A stretch of 64,000 nt of DNA from Bryum argenteum (Eukaryota > Streptophyta > Bryopsida > Bryales > Bryaceae): the NCBI GenBank assembly GCA_037043015.1, contig CM073322.1, positions 26,006,364 to 26,070,363 on the forward strand, in the 5' to 3' direction. Numbering within the stretch: position 1 is the stretch's first letter; every line of letters begins with the position of its first letter. Below, piece by piece: positions 41,571 through 52,094 of the stretch. Under the pieces are notes generated by a model, which searched no databases, was not told the origin of the DNA, and worked only from the letters and a program-made list of their open reading frames with translations. Both the position numbers and the translations under genes were made by a program.

Positions 41571-41643
41571 GTGTGCCCGATGACGATTGCGGTGGCGGAA
41601 TTCAAAGGTCTGGAGGTGCACGGAGTGGTGCGATTCGCGCAAG
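41571..41643 (+). pseudogene. Copper chaperone for superoxide dismutase (CCS) exon fragment
   Basis: One exon-like block preceded by a good acceptor (GTGTGTGCAG) and followed by a GT donor. It encodes AVAEFKGLEVHGVVRFAQ, which matches the family's conserved AVAEFKG..GVVRFAQ block at the start of the SOD-like domain of plant CCS. Upstream, GVPDD appears in a different frame from AVAEFKG, so an internal deletion has shifted the frame. The rest of CCS is absent. It lies inside the transposon at 41126-46205, consistent with capture of a host gene piece. Confidence 0.6.
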
Positions 41644-41872
41644 GTGGTGAATTTCTGCTTCAAAGTTATAAGATCACAGGCTGCGCTTCTTTGCCGCTAT
41701 GCACACAGAACGGTGAACGGTGAACAAGGTGAACAAGAAAAGTGAATGATGAGGTGTTTTGTGGTCGTTTTGTGTTTCACCTGCCGAATACATTTGTCCA
41801 TGAAGTGATGCAATGTTCCGTGTGGTTACGAACAATGAGTATTTATTAAACATTTACGCATTACGTATTCAG

Positions 41873-42311
41873 ATAGGTGCAACCAGTATCATCACGGAGG
41901 AGGAAGTGGAATCTAGCTGGAAGCTCACACTCGACTCGGTCGTAGAATCTCTAGACGAAGAGCCTTCGTCTTCCGGCACCAGACTTCAATTTGATCAATG
42001 GTGTGCGTCACTGTATGACACTTCGGTATGGAATGGAAATTCTTGGTCTGAGTTCCAGTTCATGGCTCAAAGAATTTAGGAATGTGCAATGCTTAGTTTT
42101 GATGCGTTTTTTTCAGGGTGCAGCGTCCATACCGGACGATTCTGAGGAATTCCAACGCACAGGACTTGAACAAGAGGCCCCACCGGAAGCACCAATCTCA
42201 CCGCCGGATCGCCGGGGAACATCGACTCAGGAGGTCTACCTGTTTTCGCTGAATTTGCCGCCAAAGTGTCGACGCCTGTTCGAGGAGAGAATCCATCGTG
42301 GGAAACTCTAA
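41873..42311 (+). CDS. Unrecognised exon pair inside the transposon (partial gene)
   Basis: Exons 41873-42025 and 42117-42311 are bordered by good splice sites (TATTCAG acceptor, TCG/GTATGG donor, TTTTTTTCAG acceptor), join in phase, and end in TAA. The 115-residue product is acidic in the first half (TEEEVESSWK, VVESLDEEPSSSG) and Pro-rich in the second (EAPPEAPISPPDRRG), ending RLFEERIHRGKL. I do not recognise the family. The exons are GC-richer than the surrounding element, which suggests capture from a host gene. The 5' start is not identified: the upstream frame has a Met at 41813 but no support. Confidence 0.4.
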
Positions 42312-42614
42312 GAGCAGACTCGGAACAACCTGGTGAAAGCTTGCTTCAGCGGCCGATTCGGCGCGCCGGCCCTCATCCGGGCCAAGACATGATCCTTTTA
42401 AAGGTGTGATGCAATAGCGAGATGAATACATTTTAGAAAGTCCACAGCTTCTCTTTTGAAGAAGCGGGGCGATCTTTGCGAGCTAGTATTCATGCACCGA
42501 CGCTTTTTCTTTGCACTTCATCTTCTCGCTCTTTACATCGCATGCTCAATCGGTAATGGGTCAAACGGCTCCTCCGGCTTAAAGAATCTTGAGGAATCCT
42601 TTCTGTTATGCACA

Positions 42615-42756
42615 CAGTGGTCAATAGTCGATCATTCTCATCTTTCAAGGATCGACACTCAGCCTCCTTCTCCGCTAAGTGAACTCTGATCCCATCAACC
42701 TGTGATGATAGGTCCGTGATTTCAAACTTCCACTTTTCATGTGCTTTCTTTCTCAT
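42615..42756 (-). pseudogene. Coiled-coil gene fragment, antisense inside the transposon
   Basis: Minus-strand block encoding EKWKFEITDLSSQVDGIRVH then LAEKEAECRSLKDENDRLL, a typical heptad-type coiled coil. An in-phase CAG/GT junction lies within it. The family cannot be named from this length. Composition and splice-like borders suggest another captured host fragment, opposite in orientation to the CCS piece. Confidence 0.4.
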
Positions 42757-42759
42757 TGT

Positions 42760-44340
42760 TCATTTGATCATTTCTTCCCTCTCGTTTTCTCAAACGAATG
42801 TACTGATCTCTTCATGTCACTCAACTATCAGCTCATGACTTTTTGCGAAACAATGTTTCGAAATGCAGAAAAATGCTTCTAGGCGATGAATTGTCTGCAA
42901 TCACGTACTTCTTCAAATGCAGTGAAGGAGCATGAACAACAGCTTTCAAAAAAGGTAACATTTGATCCTTTCTGTATTTATTGTTAGTATCGGAAGTCTC
43001 AGGCTACATCTGCTACATGCATGTATATTTGTCTTTTGAATGTGCAAGGGCTCGTAGAAATGCAAAAGTGATTGATGATTTTTGTTAGATTGCTCAAGTA
43101 AAATTGCATTGGAATCACTCATCAAGTCTGCAAGGCAGACAAGTTGATCCGACTTGCTATGATTACAGAATATTGAGGCATCAGGCATGTGGGTGATCCT
43201 GTAGCTGCACCTTTAGCCAATGAAGTCCGAACTATGGATCTTATTGGCTGGTTTTTTGAACAGTGAATGCTTGAAGCGCATGCTCTAAGCTGACCAGGTA
43301 TGTGTGGCTAATCTTGATAAATTTGTTAGTTGTAGGAATTATCATGTACCTTTTTAACAAGATTTTTATTGCTATATATATGTCTTTTGATATACATATT
43401 TGTTGTCGAACTATTATTAATGAGTACTTAACTACTCATATATCAAAGTTGAGCTTGCTCAAAAGATTGCCGTTTGTTTACAGAGGATGGTGATCAACAT
43501 AATAACTTATTTGATATGCGATGTGTGTGTGGTAAATCTTGACTTACTCTAAAGGATAGGATCCAATAGTTATTGCATTCTTCATTCTATTTGCTAATGA
43601 GCTTTGTTTAGAATGTTTAGCATTGTTTTATCTAATAGCTACAACTCAAAGAGGGCTTTGATAATTTGAATTGGAAGTGTTACATCATCACCAAAAATAT
43701 TATACATGCTTTAATTGATAATGGAATGCGAAATGGTGCGGACATTAAGTTGGTTTTGATATTCTTGTAGCTCACATGCAAATGGTGCGAATGGGATCTC
43801 AAATACTCACTTCCATAAGCAAGTAGAAATCATTTCACAATCCAAGCACTTCTCCTTATGCAACCGCTCATTTTATCAATTTGACCATCATTTTCTTGGC
43901 TTTTGAGTTGTTTTAAAAAGGTATGCATCTTCCTTCTACATCCCTTGCTTTCATGTTTTTGTGTGGCAAAATACTATCTGAAATTAAGAAGGTCAAAACT
44001 TTGTGACTCAATCTCCAATTCTAGTTTTCATATGTAGAAATCATTTCAAAAACTTTCATATATCAAAAAATCTTGTAAGGTTGGTATCTGTTCAAAATAT
44101 ATGTTTTAATTGTCCTAGTTTACCTTGTATTATGATGACATGACCTTTCATAAATTGTACGATAAAGTGACTAGAGCTTTAATCTATTTGGCTTTAAGTA
44201 TTATCTATTTTAAATGTAGCACATCTCATGCATATAGTTTAAACTAAAAGTGAGCTATTTCTAGCCTTGGAATTAAGTTCAAGAAATTATTAGGTTTTAA
44301 AAAATATTTGTTGTTCTCTTATCTTAATTGATTGTTTTCA
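42760..44340. other. Transposon interior between captured fragments and transposase
   Basis: AT-rich. Short frames only, for example 43302-43493. Possibly the transposase leader. No gene supported. Confidence 0.45.
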
Positions 44341-44365
44341 TTGTTGTAGAGGACAGATTGACAGA

Positions 44366-45893
44366 ATGGCTGATGCACACCCACCACTCCATGACCGTGA
44401 TCTAAATGCTCCACGCAACCTCCAACAAGTTTCTACCCTAGCAGTCCGGAAGACCGTGATTAAGTGGATGATTGAAGATGTGGCTCGCATGGTGTTCTTT
44501 GGTATCAAAGGCGAACTATTCGAGCATTTCGAGCAATTCCGTGGCCAAAAATCTGCAAATACCATGAAAGCAAACGATGGTGGCGACAACATAACCAATA
44601 TTTGGAGGAACTCGAGAATGATGTGACACAATTCACTTGCAGCAGGCGCCATAGTAAACGAAAAAGACTCTCAATAAAAGCAAAACCCTACGAGGACACA
44701 AACGTAGTGATTGGGTACAGTGGCTATACCCAAGATTGTTGGAGGCATTTGAGAGATTCAAGAAATCCGGGGTGAAATTCTCCTCCAAATTGCTACGTGA
44801 GTTGGCTCTTTCAGTCCTTTTGGGTCGTGATTCTATTTTCACGGCAGAGTCTACAGATCCAAAAGATAACCAATTGCTTGCTGGGAAAATCAGCCATACT
44901 TGGATTCAGCAGTTCATGGACGTTCATAATGTTGTTCTTCTCTCTCAACGGGGCAGATTGACATGTAGTTCCCAAAAAGAACTTCAAATTGAGATGCATA
45001 CAGCATATCATCTTGGAGTTCTTCATAGGGGATTCTTGTCTGGTGAGTTTGATGAGAACCTCATGGAAAATCTTGATGAGACTCACTTTGTTGTTAATGT
45101 TGACAATGGGCGCACATTGGGCTTCAGAGGAGACACCACAGTGAAATATGTTGAGGTTGTCTCTGGTGGAGATTCTATGACAATGGTTGTGAGAATCTCA
45201 GGAGGACGGCGCTCTATTATTGAAGCTCCAATGCTCATTTTTACAAATGAGAATCGAAATTATCCAATTCGGGGTTTAGAAGACAACATTGTGGGCGTTT
45301 CTTATCGAAGTGGCCCAAAAGGGTGGATGGACCAGTCTATTTTCCCGGAGTATTTCTTAGAGCCACGAGCGTTTCAACCAGATCTACACCAACGTGTTAA
45401 AAATATTTGGCTGGATAATTGTACGAGCCACAATATTACACCAAGATTGGCAGCGGTTCTTGCATCCAAGAACGTTGTTTTACGGTATCTGCCTCCATGT
45501 TCTACACACTTGTGCCAACCTGCTGATACCTTCATCATTTCAAAGATTAAGGATGCATGGACTAGAAGGTGGGAAGCCAAAAAGACTGAGCTTATAGATT
45601 CCAATGCATGGCAGAATAGAGCTCGAGGAGATGGCCAGTGGTCTGGAAAATTGATTAACCCGGGTAAGAGGTTTTTTCTTCAGTTGGCTGCTGATTCTGT
45701 GGAAGATGTTAACAGGCAAGTTGACTCTAATAATATGTCCTATGCTCGAAAATCCATGATACGTTGTGGTATGGCCATGGATGTGGATGGCTCGTGGAAT
45801 GTCACTCAATTGTTTCCACACCTCCAAGAACTTATAGCAAAGCATAGAGAGTATTTTGAAGGGCAGGAAGTTCCTGATTTTAATGTAGCATAG
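44366..45893 (+). CDS. DDE-superfamily transposase (DDE_1 / CENP-B-like), N-terminal part frame-disrupted
   Basis: Cut-and-paste transposase of the element at 41126-46205. The long frame 44736-45893 (385 codons) is intact and in fact open from 44657. It contains a helix-turn-helix-like stretch (LLAGKISHTWIQQFMDVHNV), then the catalytic core: first Asp in NLDETHF, second Asp in IWLDNCTSHN, third acidic residue in THLCQPAD, that is a DDD-type triad. The C-terminus ends EVPDFNVA. The N-terminal sequence is spread over other frames: MADAHPPLHDRD at 44366, then SKRWWRQHNQYLEELEND around 44575-44625, then RGHKRSDWVQWLYPRLLEAF from 44690. This implies two frame changes, either indels or tiny introns. 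The element may therefore be recently disabled. Confidence 0.75.
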
Positions 45894-46205
45894 AAGGGCC
45901 TCATGTTTTTTTGAAGTTTCATGTAAATAAAGTGTTTATTACCTACATTTTTATAGTGTGGCATTTTTCTTTTTCTTTTATGCTTGTGAAATATGCTTAT
46001 AGATAATAATAATGTTGTTTTTGTCAATGAAGAAACAATCTTGTTTATCTCAACACTAAATGTAATCATAGTCAAATTTTCTTTTACTGATATACGCATT
46101 TAGTGTTTGAGTTTACATATAGTGTTGCAACACTAAGAGGTACAGTTGCTATTTAGTGTTGCAGTTCATAATTAGTGTTCGCAACACTATATTACATTAT
46201 TAGTG

Positions 46206-47109
46206 TACTGAACAATTTTTCTCTTTTACCATGCAAAAGTATGAAATATTCTTTGTACTTTGATAACCATGTGTGGTGCAAGGAATCATCCAACTCATTT
46301 GTACTGCAAATTGCCTTGAGCTGAGAAGTTGTATGGTAAGTTAAGGTGTCCTATAATGGCGCAATTTCAGCACAGAAAATCTACAGGAATGTTGCGAGTG
46401 CAAGCAATTTTTGTGCATGGGGAAAATTAGTAGAAAACTAGAGCAAGTGGAATCATCATTTTTCCGACTCTTCTACAGTAAGTAATGAATTTTTAAATAT
46501 GGAAATATAGGTGTTCTTAAAATGGTGCCCTAAGGAGACGCCCTAAAATCTTTGCAGAGCGTACATGGTACTGTTGTATGGAGAAGCTATCGTGTACGTG
46601 ACAGTGAAGATTACTAGGGCTCCATTTTCGGCACTGCACCATTTTTGGCTGCTCTACCATAGGCATCTTTTGAGGGTCACCACAATAGTACTGTACAGGT
46701 CATGAATGAATAGAGTAGTGCCTGATACCGACATCGGTGGAAACCATAGCTTCCGGAGATCCAGCCTCACCTCAAACCTCGAATAGTCGAATGCATAGCT
46801 TTGCCGCTTCAATCGAACATTCGATTGCATGGGTGGGCTACATAACTTAATGTTATTTTGGATCGCAAGGTCAATGGTAAGAGAGCTAAAAACAAAAAAA
46901 AAATAAAAAAAATAAACAAAAAAGATTGTGTCATGTTCTTGAAGTTAAGGTGGCCTACAAATTAATGATTGTCATCATACTCTACCTTGCATTTTCTAGG
47001 TTGACCCCTCAAATTCCAAGAAAGGTTTGCAATGAAATCTACTTTCGTTTGCGTTCAAAAACAAGAACAAAAAGTGAAAGCCGCAATGGCTTCTTGCTAT
47101 TTCGGGCAG
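46206..47109. other. Intergenic DNA, no gene seen
   Basis: Right flank of the transposon. An A-rich tract lies at 46890-46920. The 62-codon frame at 46926 has no family resemblance and its end merges into repeat sequence related to family C. Confidence 0.45.
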
Positions 47110-47559
47110 CCTAAATGAAGGAGGTTTAAAGTATTAATGTTGTCTGAGAGTTTTATTTATTACTCAAACTCTCCAAGGACCCAAGTTGAAACCTTTACCA
47201 ATTTTACAAGGGTAGCCTTCAAAATTACAATTGCACGCTTTGATGTTTTTTGTAATTTTATATATCTGTTTACTTTACCAACATGAAATTTGCAATGAAT
47301 AAATTTTTGAGCTAGAAAGTTGTTCATCTTCATCTCAAAGTCTCTCTTGTACCAAAAAATTAATCAAATAATTATCTTGCCTCAAATAGTAGCCTTGCAA
47401 TGGTGAAAATTGCCAAGCATTTTAGAAAGGATAGATAGAATGAAGTTCTTATGTCTAATATTTTGCTCAGAGAAATATCTCACAACTAGAAACTTCTCTG
47501 CACAAGGTGGGTGCCATGCAGTACAATTGTGCAAAAAAGCCATGCACCTAATTCCCCCT
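47110..47559 (-). mobile_element. Inverted fragments of TTAA families
   Basis: 47150-47250 contains ACCAATTTTACAAGGGTAGC, the reverse complement of the family C block at about 36460, and 47280-47420 resembles family B interior (TTGTTCATCTTCATCTCAAA, CAATGGTGAAAATTGCC). No termini recognised. Confidence 0.45.
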
Positions 47560-47929
47560 TTAACCCTTAAACGTCTAGCTATACGAATTTGGGCAGCCCA
47601 ATATTGGATCACAACATCTTTTGGACTTGGGCATCATGAATAGTGCACTTTGTGAACTTGGGCATCATTAATGATCCAATCAATGATGAGCTTGCAACCT
47701 CCTACAAGGTTATGTACAACCCCAACCTATTTATCACAATCCTTTCAAAGCACAAAATCACTCATACAAATTGTGATTTGAATTCTCAAATTTCACTTTT
47801 TGAATGCATCAGAAGAAGGTGACTAGTTTGACATCAAAATATAAGTGAGAAGTTGAGTACATTGAGAGCTACAGAGGAGATTCTGTTGGAATATGACCCC
47901 TCGGGTCACCTTAGGCGTTTAAGGGTTAA
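47560..47929 (-). mobile_element. TTAA-bounded non-autonomous element, family A copy 3, inverted
   Basis: 370 bp starting TTAACCCTTAAACGTC and ending AGGCGTTTAAGGGTTAA, in reverse orientation to the copies at 175-533 and 30724-31093. It retains GGATCACAACATCTTTTGGA and GACCCCTCGGGTCACC in mirrored order. No coding capacity. Confidence 0.8.
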
Positions 47930-48333
47930 TCATGCCATCGTACCATACATTTTCGTGCCTTGCACAAGATAAGTATGTAAAACTTCATTGGAAGTCAGAA
48001 GAAACAAAAGATTCTGCCTTCGAACCATACATTTTCGTGCCGCGTATATGTTATGTATATAAAGCTTCATTCTGCTTCGTCACCAAATCATCTTTGTGGT
48101 CTGAGCTTTTTGAAAGGACCATCCCACCCACACCTTTTTTTTTTAATGTTTTTGGCGCAATCCAACTGTTTGAATGGACGCTGTCCTTTACTGCCATATC
48201 CCTTTGCTGCTGAAAGTATATTCAATAGGTCAACTGTAGCTAATGTTTGACATCTTCCGAGGAAGAACCTTGCAGTTTTTGTCTCAATATCGATGTTCCC
48301 AAAAAGGAATTTGCGTGATCATCGATAACAATG
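47930..48333. other. Intergenic DNA, no gene seen
   Basis: Contains a short direct repeat (CCATACATTTTCGTGCC at about 47942 and 48024). The plus-strand 93-codon frame at 47932-48213 has no family resemblance. Confidence 0.4.
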
Positions 48334-48690
48334 ATAGGAACAAAGTTGTACGTGGAGCGCGTCGGTTATCCTAGGATGATGATTCTTTCCATCGTAGCCA
48401 TCGAGGATGTTGAAGGTACAACTATGATATGAGGTAAGGAACGGTTATCCTAGAATGATGTTTCTCTCTATTGTAGCCATAGAGGATGTCAAAGGTACAA
48501 CTATGATATGAGGTAAGGAACAAAGTTGTACTAAAAGAGCGCGTAGGATATCTTAGAATGAAATTTCTATATTGTACCCATATGGGATGTTGAAGGTACA
48601 ACAATATTTACGAGGTGAGGAATGAAGTTGTACAAAGAGCGCGTCGGTTATCCTAGAGTGACACTTTTCTATTCTAGCCATTCAAAAGTG
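48334..48690. repeat. Tandem repeat, about 100-bp units, four irregular copies
   Basis: Units carry GAGCGCGT(C/A)GG then TATCCTAGAATGAT, a Y-rich TTCTATTGTAGCCAT, GAGGATGTTGAAGGTACAAC and TATGATATGAGGTAAGGAA. Copies start near 48334, 48440 (short), 48515 and 48625. Moderately diverged, with length variation. Confidence 0.8.
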
Positions 48691-49922
48691 GAAATGTTGG
48701 AGTTTTGTATATTTTCTTAGTACCAACACAATCTGAACTTGCAGTCCATGAGGCCTCATGAATCAATATATGACCCTATAATAAGTATAATGCAGGATTC
48801 TACCCCCTGTGAGGTTTGAAGAACTTACATATGTTTACATTTGTGAGAGTATTACAAAGACTAAGCTTCTAAACTAAAATCAAATTTGAATGTTGGTCAT
48901 AGTGTAGATTTCTTTTGGGATGTCAATCTCCATGCTTGGTTTTAAACTCATGACCCTATTTCACAAGAATCACAAGTACAAAGGAATTAAAATCAACAAT
49001 AAGAGAGAGTCTGTGGTATTATAAGGATAGAGATATTACACAGAAGTGATGATGTGTTGTCTAATGACATCAGAGAAACAATTTTGGAAGCATAACCAAA
49101 TATGTCACCAAATCAGCACTTTATGACAAAAATAACAACTTTAATATATCAAGATGACACTTGAAACACTTTCACACTCTTATTGAAATTCTAATATGTA
49201 CACCTAATGGTGTTGATTTCCACCAAGCTTGGACACCAATTCACAGCACTCATTCTTCTGACTCACTAATTGGTGGAAGATGATTCACAACCGTGTTACT
49301 TTTATTCACCAACAAGTGGCAAGCTCCAACAGTATCGAGTAGACGGCTCTCATCCACGGAGCGCCGCAATCTGTCCCTCACCGGACCCACATTCATCCAT
49401 TTCTACATTTACGATTGCCAAGCCTCGCATCCAACGGCCCATATTGGCCCCGAGCCTACCGGGTTCGGTCCAGTCCGAGCGAGAAAGTCAACATGAAACC
49501 CTTCCGCAGTCTTGTTCACACTACGGTCAGAGCAAACTATAACGACCCACCCTCGATCGAGGCATCCATCCACTTTGTCGCCCGTCGCCTACGCGGCTAC
49601 CAAATCGCCTCACTGTCAACAATTGCAACGCTCACTATATAATGCCCAATACCCACACATTCTCATACAAATTGCACCTACATCGCATTCTCGTCAGCAT
49701 TCTAAGCTTCTATCAGTGAACGAAGAGTGCTACGATCAGCTCATCAATTTCGAGTTCCAATAATTGATGCTCTCGAATCAGTAGTAGCAGTGATCGCGTA
49801 GTGCTACGATCAGTTCATTTATTTGCAAATTGGGGCATCGATAGCTCTCGAAACAGTTGTTGATTAACTGTTCTTGGGTGAAGCATTCTTGAGTTTCCAG
49901 TTTCTAGAATACTGCGATTAAA
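48691..49922 (+). promoter_or_regulatory. Intergenic DNA and upstream region of the plastid-protein gene
   Basis: AT-rich up to about 49290, then GC-richer to 49620, followed by a TATA box and a probable leader before the ATG at 49923. Direct repeats GTGCTACGATCAG(C/T)TCAT occur at 49727 and 49800 in the leader. The overlapping frames at 49270-49763 are taken as non-coding. Confidence 0.4.
49636..49642 (+). promoter_or_regulatory. Probable TATA box
   Basis: TATATAA in the context CACTATATAATG, 287 bp upstream of the ATG of the following gene and directly after a GC-rich stretch, the usual plant core-promoter setting. It implies a leader of about 250 nt. Confidence 0.5.
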
Positions 49923-51090
49923 ATGGCTTTGCCGATTGTCCATACTAGTCAGCCGATTCTCGTTAGTGGAAAGATTGCTCGAAGTACTAGTAGATTTTCG
50001 TCGAATTTCGTTGGATCACGTCTAGCTCGAACTTCTGTTACTATCTCTCAAGCTCGGAGGTATTCGAATGTAAGTAGCACTTTTGCATCAGTTCATTTAT
50101 CATTTCAATTGCACTATTGCAGTACTGTTCCACCATTTATCACTGGTTGAGTGCGAACTGATTGATTGAATGATTGGCTATGGTGTGCAGGCTTCGATCT
50201 CATGCAGAGCAGTAGGTCAAGACAAATATGGTCAATGTAAGTGTACAGAAGATGCTGTGAAGGCGATCATGAAGGACGCTATTCAACATTGTCTGAATGC
50301 GGAGGTGAGTTCCGAGCCAACGAAGCTAGCATTTTCTTGTATACAACAGCCAATCTGTGCCATGTTTTCACTTCTCGATCGAACACCAACTGGGAAAATT
50401 TCTGCATGTAGATATTTTTCATGGGGGTGTATCAAACTGTAGGCACTGAATGTCGTGGAGTGTGATGGTTTGCAGTGTGATGGGATGCGGTACAAGGTGG
50501 TCGATCAGATGGGCAAGGGATTGGCAGCGCTCTGCCGAGTGTCGGTAGGCGTAGCGGCACCGGTTCCGAACCAACTCTTAAGCATCAAGAATGAAGACCT
50601 GGAGCAGGTTCGAAGAATGCTCCAGTTAACGGCATTGCCTTTCAACAACGCTTATGACGAAGACCTCCAAAGGCTGCTGAAGCTCCTCCAGGTAACATTC
50701 TTCACCCAAACCTTGAACCTTAATACCCACGTACCAAACGATTCATTTTTTTACTGAGATTGCAAACTATAGTTTACTAATTTCGGTGTATTGCTGATTG
50801 AGCAGACTGATGATGGAACGTTGAGTGGAAGCGAACTGTCCGAAGTCGTTGAGCGCCTTGGCGCCGACTTGACTCAGGTCCTCGGCCCATTGATCATGTG
50901 CTTCCCCGAGGTACCATCCCACTTCTGAATATCACAACTCAAATTATTTTGCATCGGTTTGCGAGATTCTAAGATGAGTTTCATGATTTTGCAGCTTCCG
51001 TTGTGGGCAAAGCACCGTGCGTTGTTACTCCCAGCAGAAGTGGCAAGGACGCTGGCCTTCAGCTTGCTGACAGGCTTGAATCGCAGATGA
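49923..51090 (+). CDS. Unknown plant protein, probably plastid-targeted, 236 aa
   Basis: Exons 49923-50069, 50191-50304, 50443-50691, 50806-50910 and 50995-51090 all have GT-AG introns in phase 0 and total 711 nt. The first ~50 residues are rich in Ser, Thr, Arg and Ala with almost no acidic residues, as in chloroplast transit peptides. A plausible processing region lies near the RRYSN/ASISC exon border. The mature part has several Cys (KCTED, HCLN, ECDGLQCDGM), then a helical, Leu-rich region (LEQVRRMLQLTALPFNNAYD, LQRLLKLLQ) and an acidic segment (TDDGTLSGSELSEVVERLG), ending in a hydrophobic tail rich in Leu/Ala. I do not recognise the family and assign no function. Good splice sites and uniform phase make it a convincing gene. 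Confidence 0.8.
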
Positions 51091-52094
51091 GATTTTAGCC
51101 GAGATGAAGCGAAATTCTTTAGCCGTTGATTAGTGAATTGACTAATTGATGTGTGCATTATTTTTGTTAGTGTGGAAGCTACTTCCCTTTCGAATGTCTA
51201 TATAGATACAGTAGTTGTAGCCATGGCCAGTGAAGAATTCTACATTCCAATCATCAAGCGTGATGTACTCACGAGCAAATGTAAATCCTCATGGGAATGA
51301 ACAAAGTCTTTCTGGATGCATTATCAGTCCACTTCTAGAATCATTTTCTTGTGCCAGAAGAAGAGTATTTGAAAACATAGACTCTGAATGGGATTGGTTT
51401 CAGCGAAAAGATTGATTCCTGAAAGATCGGTTGATGTTGATGGTTGCTTCGGAAACTGCGCACAGTACATTGATAGTGTGTTGTGCATTATAATTATGGG
51501 GAAAGAAGAATTTTGAAGGATGAGAGTTTCTGTCGCATCGCAGTGTTTTTTGCAAGTCGAAGTTTTGTGTAATGACGATCACGTGAAGGTGAAAAACTTG
51601 TTGAGTTTCTCGAAGAATGCGAACCTATTTGGTACTCAGCTGTTGAGATTTGCTGAACTGGCTATGTTGATTGTGCAATTCTAAGTAGTAGTGATGAGAA
51701 ATTTCAATTTTGTTCCCACTAGTAGGAGAATAACAAATTTTACATAAATGATGTAGTGATCATAGGCTGTCCACGATTGACAAAAAGAATGACAGGGAAA
51801 ATCATGTCCAAAACGACATGAGGGTACATGATGGACATAACCAAATCATGTTCTTAGTAATGACCCAAGTCCTTTTAAATGCAAAAACGCGTCATTTGTT
51901 GTGTCCTTTAGGTAGAGTTATATTATCAGGGTAGAGTAGCTATATTTTGTTATAGTTTAATTTCATGTTATAAAATGAATGGTCAATTGAAGGTTTTTAC
52001 ACTTTACATTGTGAAAGTTGTCGCATATTTGTTGATATGAGGATTGTTGAAGCTTTTGTCTCAAACTCAACACCACAAAATCCATTGTTATCTC
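51091..52094. other. 3' flank and intergenic DNA, no gene seen
   Basis: Downstream of the plastid-protein gene. AT-rich, with short frames only on either strand. Confidence 0.5.

Larger units (their letters stand above)
41126..46205 (+). mobile_element. 5.08-kb DDE transposon with CACTA...TAGTG termini and TA target duplication
   Basis: The left end CACTAATAATGTTATATAGT continues TGTTGCAA. The right end, read in reverse complement, is CACTAATAATGTAATATAGT then TGTTGCGA. This is a terminal inverted repeat of about 28 bp with two mismatches. TA flanks both sides (41124-41125 and 46206-46207). Subterminal copies of TAGTGTTGC and AACACTA cluster at both ends (41145-41220, 46100-46190). Carries a plus-strand DDE transposase (44366-45893) and, on the left, exon-like fragments including one from a copper chaperone for SOD. 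The CACTA-like terminus would suggest En/Spm, but the TA duplication and DDE_1/CENP-B-type transposase point to the Tc1-mariner-pogo group. Confidence 0.8.

Noticed and set aside
42117..42140. GAAS at the start of the second unknown exon as continuation of the CCS protein
   Set aside because: Only four residues match the CCS NGAAS motif and what follows is unrelated.
49270..49763. Overlapping plus-strand frames upstream of the plastid-protein gene
   Set aside because: They straddle the probable promoter and TATA box and show no protein-like features.
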